In this document: positions 17,647-25,714 of the stretch, in pieces | Layout: each line of letters opens with the position of its first letter | Numbering within the stretch: the first letter of the stretch is position 1 | Source of the DNA: Stutzerimonas azotifigens | GTDB taxonomy: Bacteria; Pseudomonadota; Gammaproteobacteria; Pseudomonadales; Pseudomonadaceae | Assembly (NCBI RefSeq): GCF_013522725.1 | Contig: NZ_JAAMRF010000007.1 | Location: forward strand, 186,001 to 250,000 | Direction: 5' to 3' | DNA: 64,000 bases | Program-made: the position numbers and the translations under genes | Notes under the pieces: model-generated | What the model was told of the DNA's origin: nothing | Database searches by the model: none | What the model saw: the letters and a program-made list of their open reading frames with translations, nothing else

Positions 17647-18324
17647 TCAGGACGCGTACAGGTAGCCTCGGCTGCGTAGCGCGACGATCCGAGGCCTGCC
17701 GTCGGCATGGGGGCCGAGCTTGCGACGCAGGTTGCTTACGTGCATGTCCAGGCTGCGGTCGTAGAGGGTCAGCTTCCGGCCCAGGGCCAGTTGAGCCAGG
17801 GCCTGCTTGTCGATGGGCTCTCCCGGATTGCTCAGGAGTGCTTCGAGAATGCGGCCTTCGGACAGGGTCAGGCTGACCTCGACATTGCCCAGAGTGGCTA
17901 TGCCCCGGGCGGGGCTGTAGCTCAGGTCGCCCAGTTCGAGCTGGCTTGGCGTGCTGGGGTTCAGGCTGCGGCGCAGCACGGCACGCAGGCGTGCGGTCAA
18001 TTCGCGCGGGTCGCAAGGTTTTGCCAGGTAGTCGTCGGCACCGAGTTCCAGGCCGAGGATCCGGTCGAGGGGCTCGCCCCTCGCTGACAGCATCAGCACT
18101 GGCAACTCCGGGTGTTCGCTGCGCAATTGCTTGAGCAGCTCCAGGCCACTGCCGTCAGGCAGCATCACATCGAGGATCACAGCCGCGGGTTGGCTGCTGG
18201 CCAAGGCGGCGCGGGCGCTTTGCCCATCGTGGCAGGCCTTGGTGTCGAAGCCCTCCTGGCCGAGCCAGCTGACCAGCAGCTCACAGAGCTCCTGGTCATC
18301 GTCGATCAACAGCAGTTCACTCAT
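17647..18324 (-). CDS. cpxR: OmpR-family response regulator CpxR
   Basis: 225 residues. Receiver domain: LLIDDDQELCELL (acidic pair), phospho-Asp in VILDVMLPDGSGLELL, and Lys in DYLAKPCDPREL. The C-terminal winged helix ends GRPRIVALRSRGYLYAS. It is the first gene of the cpxR-cpxP-cpxA run on the minus strand, the order known from P. aeruginosa, so CpxA is its cognate kinase and envelope damage the expected signal. A 137-base gap separates it from cpxP, enough for an internal promoter. Confidence 0.93.
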   Translation of the reverse strand: MSELLLIDDDQELCELLVSWLGQEGFDTKACHDGQSARAALASSQPAAVILDVMLPDGSGLELLKQLRSEHPELPVLMLSARGEPLDRILGLELGADDYLAKPCDPRELTARLRAVLRRSLNPSTPSQLELGDLSYSPARGIATLGNVEVSLTLSEGRILEALLSNPGEPIDKQALAQLALGRKLTLYDRSLDMHVSNLRRKLGPHADGRPRIVALRSRGYLYAS

Positions 18325-18370
18325 GATTCGTCCGTTGCGGCTCAGTTGATCCAGTGTGGGGGGCTGCCGA

Positions 18371-18670
18371 TCAGGGCAGGACTTTCTTGAACGGCTTGAC
18401 CGTCACCGATGCATAGACGCCAGCGTCATTGTACGGATCGGCCTTGGCCCATTGCTCGGCGGCCTGGAGCGACTCGAACTCGGCCACGACCAGGCTGCCG
18501 GTGAAGCCGGCTTCGCCCGGGTCGTTGCTGTCGATCGCCGGGTGCGGGCCGGCCAGCACGAGTCGACCTTCCTGCTTGAGCTGCTCCAGTCGCGCCAGGT
18601 GGGCTGGGCGGGTGACGAGGCGCTTGTCGAGGGAGGCGGGGGCATCGGTAGCAATGATGGCGTAGAGCAC
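18371..18670 (-). CDS. yciI: YciI-family protein
   Basis: 99 residues. A dimeric ferredoxin-like alpha/beta-barrel fold with the family's conserved His/Asp pair region: [19 protein letters not shown], then [19 protein letters not shown], and [20 protein letters not shown]. The biochemical activity of YciI proteins is unsettled. It starts six bases after the yciB stop, so the two are one transcript; yciA/yciB/yciI neighbours are also grouped in E. coli. Confidence 0.88.
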   Translation of the reverse strand: MLYAIIATDAPASLDKRLVTRPAHLARLEQLKQEGRLVLAGPHPAIDSNDPGEAGFTGSLVVAEFESLQAAEQWAKADPYNDAGVYASVTVKPFKKVLP

Positions 18671-18676
18671 GGACGT

Positions 18677-19267
18677 TTACTCCTTGAGATCTTTCGGTTC
18701 GGGTTCTTGCAGGTAGCGATACAGGTACAGGCCCTGGCCGATCATGAACAGCAGCGTCATACCGAGGCTGCCAAACACTTTGAAATCGACCCAGATGGCC
18801 GGATAGGCGAATGCAACGAACAGGTTCGAAAAGCCGCAGACGAGAAAGAACAGGACCCAGGCGATGTTCAGGCGCGCCCATTGTTCTGCCGGCAGGCTGA
18901 TGGTGTGGCCCATGATCCGCTGGATGATCGGGCGCTCGCCGATGAAATGGCTGGCGGCGAAGGCGGCCGCGAAGATCCAGTTCACCACCGGCGCCTTCCA
19001 TTTGAGAAAGGTCTCGCTGTGCAGCGCCAACGTCAGTCCGCCGAACAGCAAGCTGGCGAGCAGGGCGATCCACTGGCCTTTTTCCAGCTTGCGGTAGCGA
19101 AACAACAAGGCCGCGCTAAGCACCAGCGAAGAGATGATCAGCACCGCGGTAGCGCTGTAGATGCCACCGACACTCAGGGTGTGACCGGCCAGCTCCAGTG
19201 TTCTGGGCTCGAGCTTGTAAACCAGGAAGAACAGCAGCAGGGGGATGAACTCGAGGAATTGTTTCAC
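18677..19267 (-). CDS. yciB: Inner-membrane septation/envelope protein YciB (IspZ)
   Basis: 196 residues with five or six membrane segments, typical of the intracellular septation protein A family ([18 protein letters not shown], then [19 protein letters not shown]). The conserved middle [18 protein letters not shown] and the C-terminal [17 protein letters not shown] are present. YciB contributes to envelope integrity and cell-wall synthesis in enterics. GTG at 19267 was chosen because it gives [11 protein letters not shown], the family N-terminus. Upstream in-frame codons encode an Arg-rich non-family stretch. Confidence 0.9.
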   Translation of the reverse strand: MKQFLEFIPLLLFFLVYKLEPRTLELAGHTLSVGGIYSATAVLIISSLVLSAALLFRYRKLEKGQWIALLASLLFGGLTLALHSETFLKWKAPVVNWIFAAAFAASHFIGERPIIQRIMGHTISLPAEQWARLNIAWVLFFLVCGFSNLFVAFAYPAIWVDFKVFGSLGMTLLFMIGQGLYLYRYLQEPEPKDLKE

Positions 19268-19437
19268 TGCAGACGCCACGGCAACGGGATGCCGGCATAA
19301 TAGCAAACCGCGTCCGGCGCGAAACCGGCGTGGCGGCGCCGGCCGCCGTATGCCATTCGAGCTTCGCGCGAGGGCACAAGCCGCTGCCCTGATTGTCTGA
19401 AACTGTGACCGTCGTTCACCCTCCGTTGGAGTCCGTA

Positions 19438-20319
19438 TTGACCATTGTTGACCTGCATTGCCACAGCACCGCCTCCGATGGCGCACTCGCGCCTGCCGTC
19501 TTGGTGGAGCGCGCCCACTTGCGTGGCGTGCAACTGCTGGCGCTGACCGACCACGACACGCTCGACGGCCTCGATGAGGCTGAACGGGCCACTCGGGAGC
19601 GGGGCATGCAACTGGTCAACGGCATCGAGCTGTCGTGCCTGTGGGGCGGTGCGACCATTCATGTGCTGGGCTACGGCTTTTCCCGCGAGGCGCCGACGCT
19701 GCTGGCTTCCATCGAAGCCCTGCGCCAGGGGCGCTGGCAACGCGCGCAGCTGATTGCCGAGCGGCTGGCTGCCAAGGGCATGCCAGGGGCGCTCGAAGGC
19801 GCCCGTGCCTATCAGAAGGAATTGGGCGATAGCGAGAATGCGCCGGCTCGCCCTCATTTCGCCGAGTTCCTGGTGCGTGCCGGGCATGTGCGCGACCGGG
19901 CCGAAGCGTTCCGCAAGTGGCTGGGGTCGGGCAAGCTCGGCGACGTGAAGCAGCACTGGCCTTCGCTCGAAGAGGTCGTGGGCACGCTGCATGAGGCCGG
20001 GGCCTGGGTGAGCCTGGCGCATCCCTGGCAGTACCCTTTTACCCGCAGCAAGCGGCGCAAGCTGGTGATCGATTTCGCACGGGCCGGAGGTCATGCGCTG
20101 GAGGTGGTCAACGGCATGCAGCCGCTCGAGCAGGTGGGTGGTCTGTCGATCCTGGCGCGCGAGTTCGGTCTGATGGCCAGCGTAGGCAGCGACTTCCACG
20201 CACCTGGCGAATGGTCTGAGCTTGGTCTCTATCGCACCCTGCCGGAGGATCTGCCCCGGTTGTGGGAACGTTTCAACCAGAGCCCTGCCGGCGTGCCGGC
20301 GACGAGCGAGGTGACATGA
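19438..20319 (+). CDS. rnm: PHP-domain RNase AM (TrpH/YciV) 5'-3' exonuclease
   Basis: 293 residues. The PHP metal site is intact: [11 protein letters not shown] at the N-terminus, [12 protein letters not shown], and the later [12 protein letters not shown] and [14 protein letters not shown]is/Asp clusters. The E. coli homologue RNase AM matures 5' ends of rRNA and degrades short RNA and nucleoside 3',5'-bisphosphates. TTG at 19438 was chosen: GGAG lies six bases before it and it gives [13 protein letters not shown] at 19405 is the alternative. It overlaps yciO by four bases and diverges from yciB. Confidence 0.86.
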   Translation: MTIVDLHCHSTASDGALAPAVLVERAHLRGVQLLALTDHDTLDGLDEAERATRERGMQLVNGIELSCLWGGATIHVLGYGFSREAPTLLASIEALRQGRWQRAQLIAERLAAKGMPGALEGARAYQKELGDSENAPARPHFAEFLVRAGHVRDRAEAFRKWLGSGKLGDVKQHWPSLEEVVGTLHEAGAWVSLAHPWQYPFTRSKRRKLVIDFARAGGHALEVVNGMQPLEQVGGLSILAREFGLMASVGSDFHAPGEWSELGLYRTLPEDLPRLWERFNQSPAGVPATSEVT

Positions 20320-20945
20320 GCCAGTTTTTCCAGATTCACCCCGAGAATCCGCAGGCGCGCCTGATCAAGCAGGCCGTAGAGATCCTGCGTAACGGCGGGG
20401 TGGTGGTCTATCCCACCGATTCGTCCTACGCGGTCGGTTGTTCGATCGGCAACAAGACCGGCATCGAGCGCATCCGCCGTCTGCGCCAGCTCGACGACAA
20501 GCACAACTTCACGCTCGCCTGTCGCGATCTGTCCCAGCTGGGCCTGTTCGCCAAGGTTGACACCCAGTCGTTCCGCCTGCTCAAGACCCATGTGCCGGGG
20601 CCCTATACCTTCATCCTCAACGCCACGCGGGAAGTGCCGCGGATGCTGATGCACCCCAAGCGCCGCACCATCGGGCTGCGCGTGCCGGCATTGCCGATCG
20701 CCCAGGCGCTGCTCGCCGAGCTGGGTGAGCCTTTGATGAGCGTCAGTCTGATCCTGCCTGGCGAAAGCCTGCCGATGAGCGATCCATACGAGATGCGCCA
20801 AGTGCTGGAGCACCAGGTGGACCTGATCATCGATGGCGGTTACGGTGGGTTGGAAGCGTCCACGGTGATCAATCTGGCCGATGGCGAGCCGGAGGTGGTA
20901 CGGGTCGGCTGCGGCGATCCCGAAGCGTTCGTCGAGTCAGCGTGA
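20316..20945 (+). CDS. yciO: YciO/Sua5/YrdC-type protein
   Basis: 209 residues of the YrdC fold. KxR/SxN-type nucleotide-binding signatures: GVVVYPTDSSYAVGCSIGNK at residues about 29-48, KHNFTLACRDLSQL, and the phosphate-binding TIGLRVPALPIAQALL. YciO lacks the C-terminal Sua5 domain; relatives make threonylcarbamoyl-AMP for tRNA t6A, but YciO itself is much less active in E. coli. The ATG overlaps the rnm stop (ATGA), so the two genes are translationally coupled. Confidence 0.88.
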   Translation: MSQFFQIHPENPQARLIKQAVEILRNGGVVVYPTDSSYAVGCSIGNKTGIERIRRLRQLDDKHNFTLACRDLSQLGLFAKVDTQSFRLLKTHVPGPYTFILNATREVPRMLMHPKRRTIGLRVPALPIAQALLAELGEPLMSVSLILPGESLPMSDPYEMRQVLEHQVDLIIDGGYGGLEASTVINLADGEPEVVRVGCGDPEAFVESA

Positions 20946-20991
20946 TCCGCTCCGTGACTTACGTTGTTATGTCTTTGCAAAGGATTTTGTC

Positions 20992-22206
20992 TTGAGTGCC
21001 ATGGATTCACAGCGTCGGGTGTTTTCCGGCATGCGGCCGGTGGGACGGCTCCATCTGGGACATTACCTCGGCGTGCTGAAAAGCTGGGGACGGCTGCAGC
21101 ATGAATATGACTGCTATTTCTGCATCGCCGACTGGCACGCGCTGATCAGTTACCCTGATCGGGCTTCGATAAACGCTGACGATGCGCTGGAGATGGCCAT
21201 CGACTGGCTCGCTGCCGGTGTCAGCCCGAGTTCCGCGGTGCTCTTCATCCAGTCCCAGGTGCCCGAGCATGCCGAGCTCCACCTGCTGCTGTCGGCGCTC
21301 TGTCCGGAAGGCTGGCTCGAGCGGGTGCCGGCTTATCGCGAGGCCCATGCCGAGCGGCATCAACAGGGCATCGACAGCTATGGCTTCCTGGGTTACCCCT
21401 TGCTGCAGGCGGCCGACATTCTGCTGTACCGCGCCGGCGTGGTTCCGGTCGGCGCCGATCAGCTCCCGAGTCTTGAGCTCGCGCGGGATGTCGCGCGACG
21501 CTTCAATCATCTGTTCGGTCGTGAAGCCGATTTCGAGGCAAAGGCCGAGGCGGCCATCCGCAAGCTCGGCAAGAAAACCTCGCGGCTCTATATCTCCCTG
21601 CGCAAGGCCTATCAGGAGCAGGGCGATCTCGAGGCGCTGAATACGGCGAGAGCCCTGCTCAAGGAGCAGACGACAATCACCCTGGGCGACCAGGAACGCC
21701 TGTGGGGATACCTCGAAGGGACAGGCAAGGTGGTGCTTCCCGAGCCCCAGCCGCTGCTTGGCAAGACGCCGCGCATCACCGGCCTCGATGGTTCCAGGAT
21801 GGCCGAGGCGGCCGGCAATGCGATTTATCTGCGCGATACCCCGCAACAGATCGAAGACAAGATCCGGCGCATGCCTACCGATCCTGCGCGCGTGCATCGC
21901 CAAGATCCGGGCGAGCCGACACGCTGTCCGGTCTGGTCGTTGCACCAGGCCAACAGTGACGAGGCGGTGTGCCGTTGGGCCGAGCAGGGTTGCCGCAGCG
22001 CCGGCATCGGTTGCCTGGAGTGCAAGGCCCCGCTGATCGAAGCGATCAAGGCGGAGCTTGCGCCGCTGCAGGAGCGCGCGCAGGACTACGAGCAGAACCC
22101 CGATCTGGTCCGTAGTATCCTTAGCGAAGGCGCCGAGCGCGCCCGCGACGAAGCCCGGGAAACCCTGGCTGAGGTTCGCCGCGCCATGGGCCTGCACTAT
22201 CGCTAG
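20992..22206 (+). CDS. trpS: Tryptophanyl-tRNA synthetase-like protein with altered KMSKS motif
   Basis: 404 residues, class I TrpRS of the long pseudomonad type with an insertion before KMSKS (about 210-255). The HIGH motif is present as RLHLGHYLG (residues about 19-27), as are DWHAL, SYGFLGYPLLQAADILLYRA and PVGADQ for tryptophan binding. The C-terminal end GCRSAGIGCLECK is family-typical. The KMSKS loop, normally DGQKMSKSYGN in relatives as I remember them, reads DGSRMAEAAGN here (residues about 266-276): the catalytic second Lys is Glu. The enzyme may be inactive or altered, and a normal TrpS would then be needed elsewhere. TTG at 20992 has AAGGA seven bases upstream; the ATG at 21001 is the alternative start. 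Confidence 0.85.
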   Translation: MSAMDSQRRVFSGMRPVGRLHLGHYLGVLKSWGRLQHEYDCYFCIADWHALISYPDRASINADDALEMAIDWLAAGVSPSSAVLFIQSQVPEHAELHLLLSALCPEGWLERVPAYREAHAERHQQGIDSYGFLGYPLLQAADILLYRAGVVPVGADQLPSLELARDVARRFNHLFGREADFEAKAEAAIRKLGKKTSRLYISLRKAYQEQGDLEALNTARALLKEQTTITLGDQERLWGYLEGTGKVVLPEPQPLLGKTPRITGLDGSRMAEAAGNAIYLRDTPQQIEDKIRRMPTDPARVHRQDPGEPTRCPVWSLHQANSDEAVCRWAEQGCRSAGIGCLECKAPLIEAIKAELAPLQERAQDYEQNPDLVRSILSEGAERARDEARETLAEVRRAMGLHYR

Positions 22207-22241
22207 TTGCCTGCCGTTCCCCGCTTCGCCCGAGAGCATCC

Positions 22242-23051
22242 ATGCAGCAGGACTCCAACACCCCGACGCCCACCGAGCAGCTGCCGCTGGCGCTGGTCTA
22301 TGGCGAAGCCTTCACCAACGTGCCGCTGGATCTCTACATCCCGCCGGATGCGCTCGAAGTCATCCTCGAGGCATTCGAAGGGCCGCTCGACCTGCTGCTG
22401 TACCTGATTCGCAAGCAGAACATCGACATCCTCGACATTCCGGTGGCTGAGATCACCCGGCAGTATATGGGTTACGTCGAGCTGATGAAGACGGTGCGTC
22501 TGGAACTCGCCGCCGAGTACCTGGTGATGGCTGCCATGCTGGCGGAGATCAAGTCGCGGATGCTGTTGCCTCGTTCGGCTGAAGCCGAGCAGGAAGAAGA
22601 CGATCCACGCGCCGAGCTGATCCGCCGACTGCAGGAATATGAACGGTTCAAGTCCGCCGCCGAGGATCTCGACGGACTGCCGCGATTGGGACGCGAGCTG
22701 CACGTTCCACAGATCGATGCGCCCGAGGCGAGGGCGCGCAAGCTGCTGCCTCAGGTCAGCCTCGAGGAGCTCTTGTTGTCGATGGCCGAGGTGTTGCGCC
22801 GTGCCGACATGTTCGAAAGTCATCAGGTCACCCGGGAAGCGCTGTCCACTCGCGAGCGCATGAGCGAAGTGCTCGAACGCTTGAAAGGGGGCGGCTTCAT
22901 CGCGTTCGTCAGCCTGTTTCGGGCCGAGGAAGGTCGGCTCGGCGTGGTGGTGACCTTCATGGCGGTGCTGGAGCTGATCAAGGAATCGCTAGTGGAACTG
23001 GTGCAGAATGAGCCCTTCGCCCCGATCCATGTCAGAGCCCGAGCCGAGTAG
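22242..23051 (+). CDS. scpA: Chromosome segregation and condensation protein ScpA
   Basis: 269 residues. ScpA is the kleisin that bridges SMC heads. N-terminal kleisin helix: EAFEGPLDLLLYLIRKQNID, with the following IPVAEITRQYMGYVELM. The C-terminal winged-helix end is VTFMAVLELIKESLVELVQN. The gene runs directly into scpB. The SMC subunit itself is not in this window. The acidic middle (EAEQEEDDPRAE) is the usual linker. Confidence 0.92.
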   Translation: MQQDSNTPTPTEQLPLALVYGEAFTNVPLDLYIPPDALEVILEAFEGPLDLLLYLIRKQNIDILDIPVAEITRQYMGYVELMKTVRLELAAEYLVMAAMLAEIKSRMLLPRSAEAEQEEDDPRAELIRRLQEYERFKSAAEDLDGLPRLGRELHVPQIDAPEARARKLLPQVSLEELLLSMAEVLRRADMFESHQVTREALSTRERMSEVLERLKGGGFIAFVSLFRAEEGRLGVVVTFMAVLELIKESLVELVQNEPFAPIHVRARAE

Positions 23052-23864
23052 ATGAACCTCTCCGACCCCAAAGACCTTGCCTCCTTGCTGGAAGCCTACC
23101 TGCTGGCTTCGGGCAGGCCGTTGTCGCTCGAGCGTCTCGGTGAGCTGTTCGAAGAGGTGGAGCGTCCCGAGCCGGCGCTGCTGCGCAAGGCGCTGGAAGT
23201 GCTCGACAAGTCCTGCAAGGGCCGGGCATTCGAGCTCAAGGAAGTTGCTTCCGGCTACCGTCTGCAAGTCCGTGAGCGCTATGCCCCCTGGGTCGGCAGG
23301 CTTTGGGAGGAACGCCCGCAGCGATACTCGCGCGCATTGCTTGAGACGCTCGCGCTGATCGCCTACCGGCAGCCCATCACCCGCGGCGAGATCGAGGATA
23401 TCCGCGGCGTCGCGGTGAACACGCAAATCGTCAAGACCCTGCTCGAGCGCGAGTGGGTCAGGGTAGTCGGTCATCGCGACGTGCCCGGTCGGCCAGCGAT
23501 GTTTGCCACTACCAAGGGCTTTCTCGATCACTTCAACCTCAAAAGCCTCGATCAGCTGCCACCGCTCGCGGTGCTGCGTGAAATGGAGCCCGAGCCGATG
23601 GGTGTGCTCGAAGACGAGCCGCCAGTACCCGAGTCGCTGCAGGCCCGCGCCGATCTTGCCGTCGATGACGAGGCGCCGGCGCCTCGGGGCGAACAGACCA
23701 GTTTCCGAACTCTTCTGGCTGAGCTCGATTCGATGGAGCAGGGCCTGAAGATCGACTTCGATGACCTGGCCCGCGACGAGCCCGAAGCCGAAGAGGCCGA
23801 AGGAACCGACGAAGAGCGCGATGCCTCCGTCTCGCTGGACGAGGACGACTCGCCGCGTCGCTAG
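23052..23864 (+). CDS. scpB: Chromosome segregation and condensation protein ScpB
   Basis: 270 residues. ScpB dimers bind the ScpA linker and regulate SMC. Two winged-helix domains: residues about 10-85 (LEAYLLASGRPLSLERLGEL) and about 90-170, with the signature LETLALIAYRQPITRGEIEDIRGV and the GRPAMFATTKGFLDHFNL end. The final 90 residues are an acidic low-complexity tail (EAEEAEGTDEERD) longer than in Bacillus ScpB. The ATG directly abuts the scpA stop (TAGATG). Confidence 0.92.
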   Translation: MNLSDPKDLASLLEAYLLASGRPLSLERLGELFEEVERPEPALLRKALEVLDKSCKGRAFELKEVASGYRLQVRERYAPWVGRLWEERPQRYSRALLETLALIAYRQPITRGEIEDIRGVAVNTQIVKTLLEREWVRVVGHRDVPGRPAMFATTKGFLDHFNLKSLDQLPPLAVLREMEPEPMGVLEDEPPVPESLQARADLAVDDEAPAPRGEQTSFRTLLAELDSMEQGLKIDFDDLARDEPEAEEAEGTDEERDASVSLDEDDSPRR

Positions 23865-23879
23865 ATCGGGAGGTCGGCA

Positions 23880-24065
23880 GTGAAGAATCCCTGCATCAAT
23901 GTCTGCGAGTTCGATCAGGACGTCTGCCGAGGTTGCGGCCGCACCCGACAGGAAATCAAGGGTTGGAAAAAGCTCGACAAGAGCGAGGCGCGCCGGGTGC
24001 TGGCCGAGGCGGACATGCGCCTGCTGGTGCTCGAGGCTGCGGGGCGGCGCAAACGCAAGCGTTAG
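23880..24065 (+). CDS. DUF1289 small cysteine-rich protein
   Basis: 61 residues, starting with GTG after GGGAGG. The DUF1289 pattern is clear: NPCINVCEFDQDVCRGCGRT with four Cys likely to bind a metal, then EIKGWKKLDKSEARRVL. Function unknown. It ends in a basic tail (RRKRKR). It lies 15 bases after scpB, so it is probably the last gene of the rnm-yciO-trpS-scpAB operon, and ends ten bases from the convergent mgsA. Confidence 0.87.
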   Translation: MKNPCINVCEFDQDVCRGCGRTRQEIKGWKKLDKSEARRVLAEADMRLLVLEAAGRRKRKR

Positions 24066-24074
24066 CCGGGCCGG

Positions 24075-24539
24075 TCAGCGCCTTCCGTCCAGGTAGCTGG
24101 CGTAATCGGGTATCCGGTACTCGTGGGCCTGTTCGAAGAGCGGGCTGCTGAGCAGGTAATCGGCGCTGCTCTCGTTGCTGGCCACCGGAATGTTCCACAC
24201 CGCGGCAATGCGAAGCAGAGCCTTCACGTCCGGATCGTGTGGCTGTGGCTCGAAGGGGTCCCAGAAGAAGATCAGAACGTCGATGCGCTGCTCGGCGATG
24301 CGCGCGCCGATCTGCTGGTCGCCCCCCAGTGGCCCGCTGAGCATGCTTTCAACCGGTAGGTCGAGTGTTTCGCTCAGCAGCATGCCGGTGGTGCCGGTGG
24401 CGATCAGCTCATGGCGCAGCAGTTGCTCGCGCTTGCGCAGCGCCCAGGCGAGCAGGAATGACTTGCAGTGATCGTGGGCGACCAGGGCGATGCGTTTGCG
24501 AGTTGGAAGCTGCGCGTTGGTGAAGGCGATGCGGTTCAT
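24075..24539 (-). CDS. mgsA: Methylglyoxal synthase
   Basis: 154 residues. It converts dihydroxyacetone phosphate to methylglyoxal and phosphate, a bypass of lower glycolysis used when phosphate is scarce. Nearly the whole family core is recognisable: KRIALVAHDHCKSFL, ATGTTGMLLSE, MLSGPLGGDQQIGARI (catalytic Asp), VLIFFWDPFEPQPHDPDVKA (catalytic His) and NIPVASNESSADYLL. A strong GGAGGG site precedes the ATG. It follows gapA by 57 bases on the same strand, which suggests co-transcription at the triose-phosphate branch point. Confidence 0.94.
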   Translation of the reverse strand: MNRIAFTNAQLPTRKRIALVAHDHCKSFLLAWALRKREQLLRHELIATGTTGMLLSETLDLPVESMLSGPLGGDQQIGARIAEQRIDVLIFFWDPFEPQPHDPDVKALLRIAAVWNIPVASNESSADYLLSSPLFEQAHEYRIPDYASYLDGRR

Positions 24540-24596
24540 GGTTATCCCTCCCTGGGAGACGGGCGGGCTGGTTGGGCCGCACCCGTCGTGCCAGCC

Positions 24597-25598
24597 TCAT
24601 GCAGCGTTGTACAAGGCCTTGCAGCTGTCCAGCATGCGGTTGGAGAAGCCCCATTCGTTGTCGTACCAGGCCATGATCTTGAGCATCCGACCGCTGGCCT
24701 TGGTGTGGTTGGCGTCGAAGATCGATGAAAGTGGGTTGTGGTTGAAGTCGCAGGAGACCAGCGGCAGGCTGTTGTAGCCAAGTACCGACGACCGCTCGCT
24801 GGCGGCCTTGAGCATGGCGTTGACCTCGTCGGCACTGGCTTCGCGGGTGGTCATCAAGGTCAGATCGACCAGCGATACGTTGATCACTGGCACGCGCACC
24901 GCCATGCCGGTGAACTTGCCGGCGAGTTCCGGCAGCACCAGGCCCACCGCTTCGGCCGCGCCGGTCTTGGTCGGAATCATCGACTGGGTGGCCGAGCGGG
25001 CGCGGAACGGGTCGCTGTGATAGACGTCGGAAAGGTTCTGGTCGTTGGTATAGGCATGGATGGTGGTCATCAGGCCTTGCTCGATGCCGAGCTCGCGTTG
25101 CAGCACCTGGGCGACCGGTGCCAGGCAGTTGGTGGTGCAGGAGGCGTTGGAGATGATCTGGTGCGACTGGCGCAGGCTGTCGTCATTGACACCGTAGACG
25201 ATGGTGGCGTCGACATCTTTGCCGGGTGCGGAAATGATCACCTTGGAGGCGCCGGCCTCGAGATGCGCAGCCGCCTTGTCGCGCGAGGTGAACAGACCGG
25301 TGCATTCGAACACCACGTCCACCTGATGCTCGCGCCAGGGAAGCTCGGCTGGATTGCGCAGTGCGGTCACCGCGATACGATCGCCATTGACCACAAGGTG
25401 CTGCTCCTCGACCTCGACGGTTGCGTCGAAATGGCCGTGGACGCTGTCGAATTGCAGGAGATGGGCGTTCATGGCCGGGCTGCCCAGGTCATTGATGGCC
25501 ACGACCTGCATATCCTGACGGTAACTCTGGGTATATAGGGCGCGAAGGACATTGCGTCCGATACGGCCGAAACCGTTGATGGCGATTCGAATGGTCAT
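24597..25598 (-). CDS. gapA: Glyceraldehyde-3-phosphate dehydrogenase
   Basis: 333 residues. It oxidises glyceraldehyde-3-phosphate to 1,3-bisphosphoglycerate with NAD. Rossmann motif [10 protein letters not shown] at the N-terminus, catalytic Cys in [13 protein letters not shown] (about 150), and the phosphate-site [11 protein letters not shown]. The ATG giving [11 protein letters not shown] was preferred over one two codons upstream. It is divergent from edd with 116 bases between; this gap holds two HexR-type boxes. It takes the glyceraldehyde-3-phosphate made by Eda, so its link to the Entner-Doudoroff genes is functional. Confidence 0.95.
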   Translation of the reverse strand: MTIRIAINGFGRIGRNVLRALYTQSYRQDMQVVAINDLGSPAMNAHLLQFDSVHGHFDATVEVEEQHLVVNGDRIAVTALRNPAELPWREHQVDVVFECTGLFTSRDKAAAHLEAGASKVIISAPGKDVDATIVYGVNDDSLRQSHQIISNASCTTNCLAPVAQVLQRELGIEQGLMTTIHAYTNDQNLSDVYHSDPFRARSATQSMIPTKTGAAEAVGLVLPELAGKFTGMAVRVPVINVSLVDLTLMTTREASADEVNAMLKAASERSSVLGYNSLPLVSCDFNHNPLSSIFDANHTKASGRMLKIMAWYDNEWGFSNRMLDSCKALYNAA

Positions 25599-25619
25599 AG
25601 GCATCCAGGACGAGATTTG

Positions 25620-25634
25620 TTGTGGGAATTACAA
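25620..25634. promoter_or_regulatory. HexR-type operator before gapA
   Basis: Exact match to TTGT-N7-ACAA (TTGT 25620-25623, ACAA 25631-25634), the HexR site consensus described for Pseudomonas. It lies 22 bases upstream of the gapA start. A TTGACA hexamer on the gapA strand (25649-25644) is nearby. HexR would repress here until 2-keto-3-deoxy-6-phosphogluconate accumulates. Confidence 0.7.
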
Positions 25635-25679
25635 GATTATTCCTGTCAAAATAGAAATCAAGGCTGAGGTTATGCAATT

Positions 25680-25694
25680 TTGTTGTTAAAACCA
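25680..25694. promoter_or_regulatory. HexR-type operator before edd
   Basis: TTGT (25680-25683), seven bases, ACCA (25691-25694): one mismatch to TTGT-N7-ACAA. It lies 20 bases before the edd ATG, just after a plausible -10 (TATGCA, 25671-25676), so a bound repressor would block transcription start or escape. The core TGTTGTTAAAAC resembles the complement of the zwf site. Confidence 0.6.
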
Positions 25695-25714
25695 TGATTA
25701 GCAGGAGTGATGAC

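Noticed and set aside
20992-22206. Frameshift in trpS as the cause of the odd KMSKS loop
   Set aside because: The residues before (GLDG) and after (GNAIYL) the loop align in the same frame with family sequence, so there is no frame change; the differences are substitutions.
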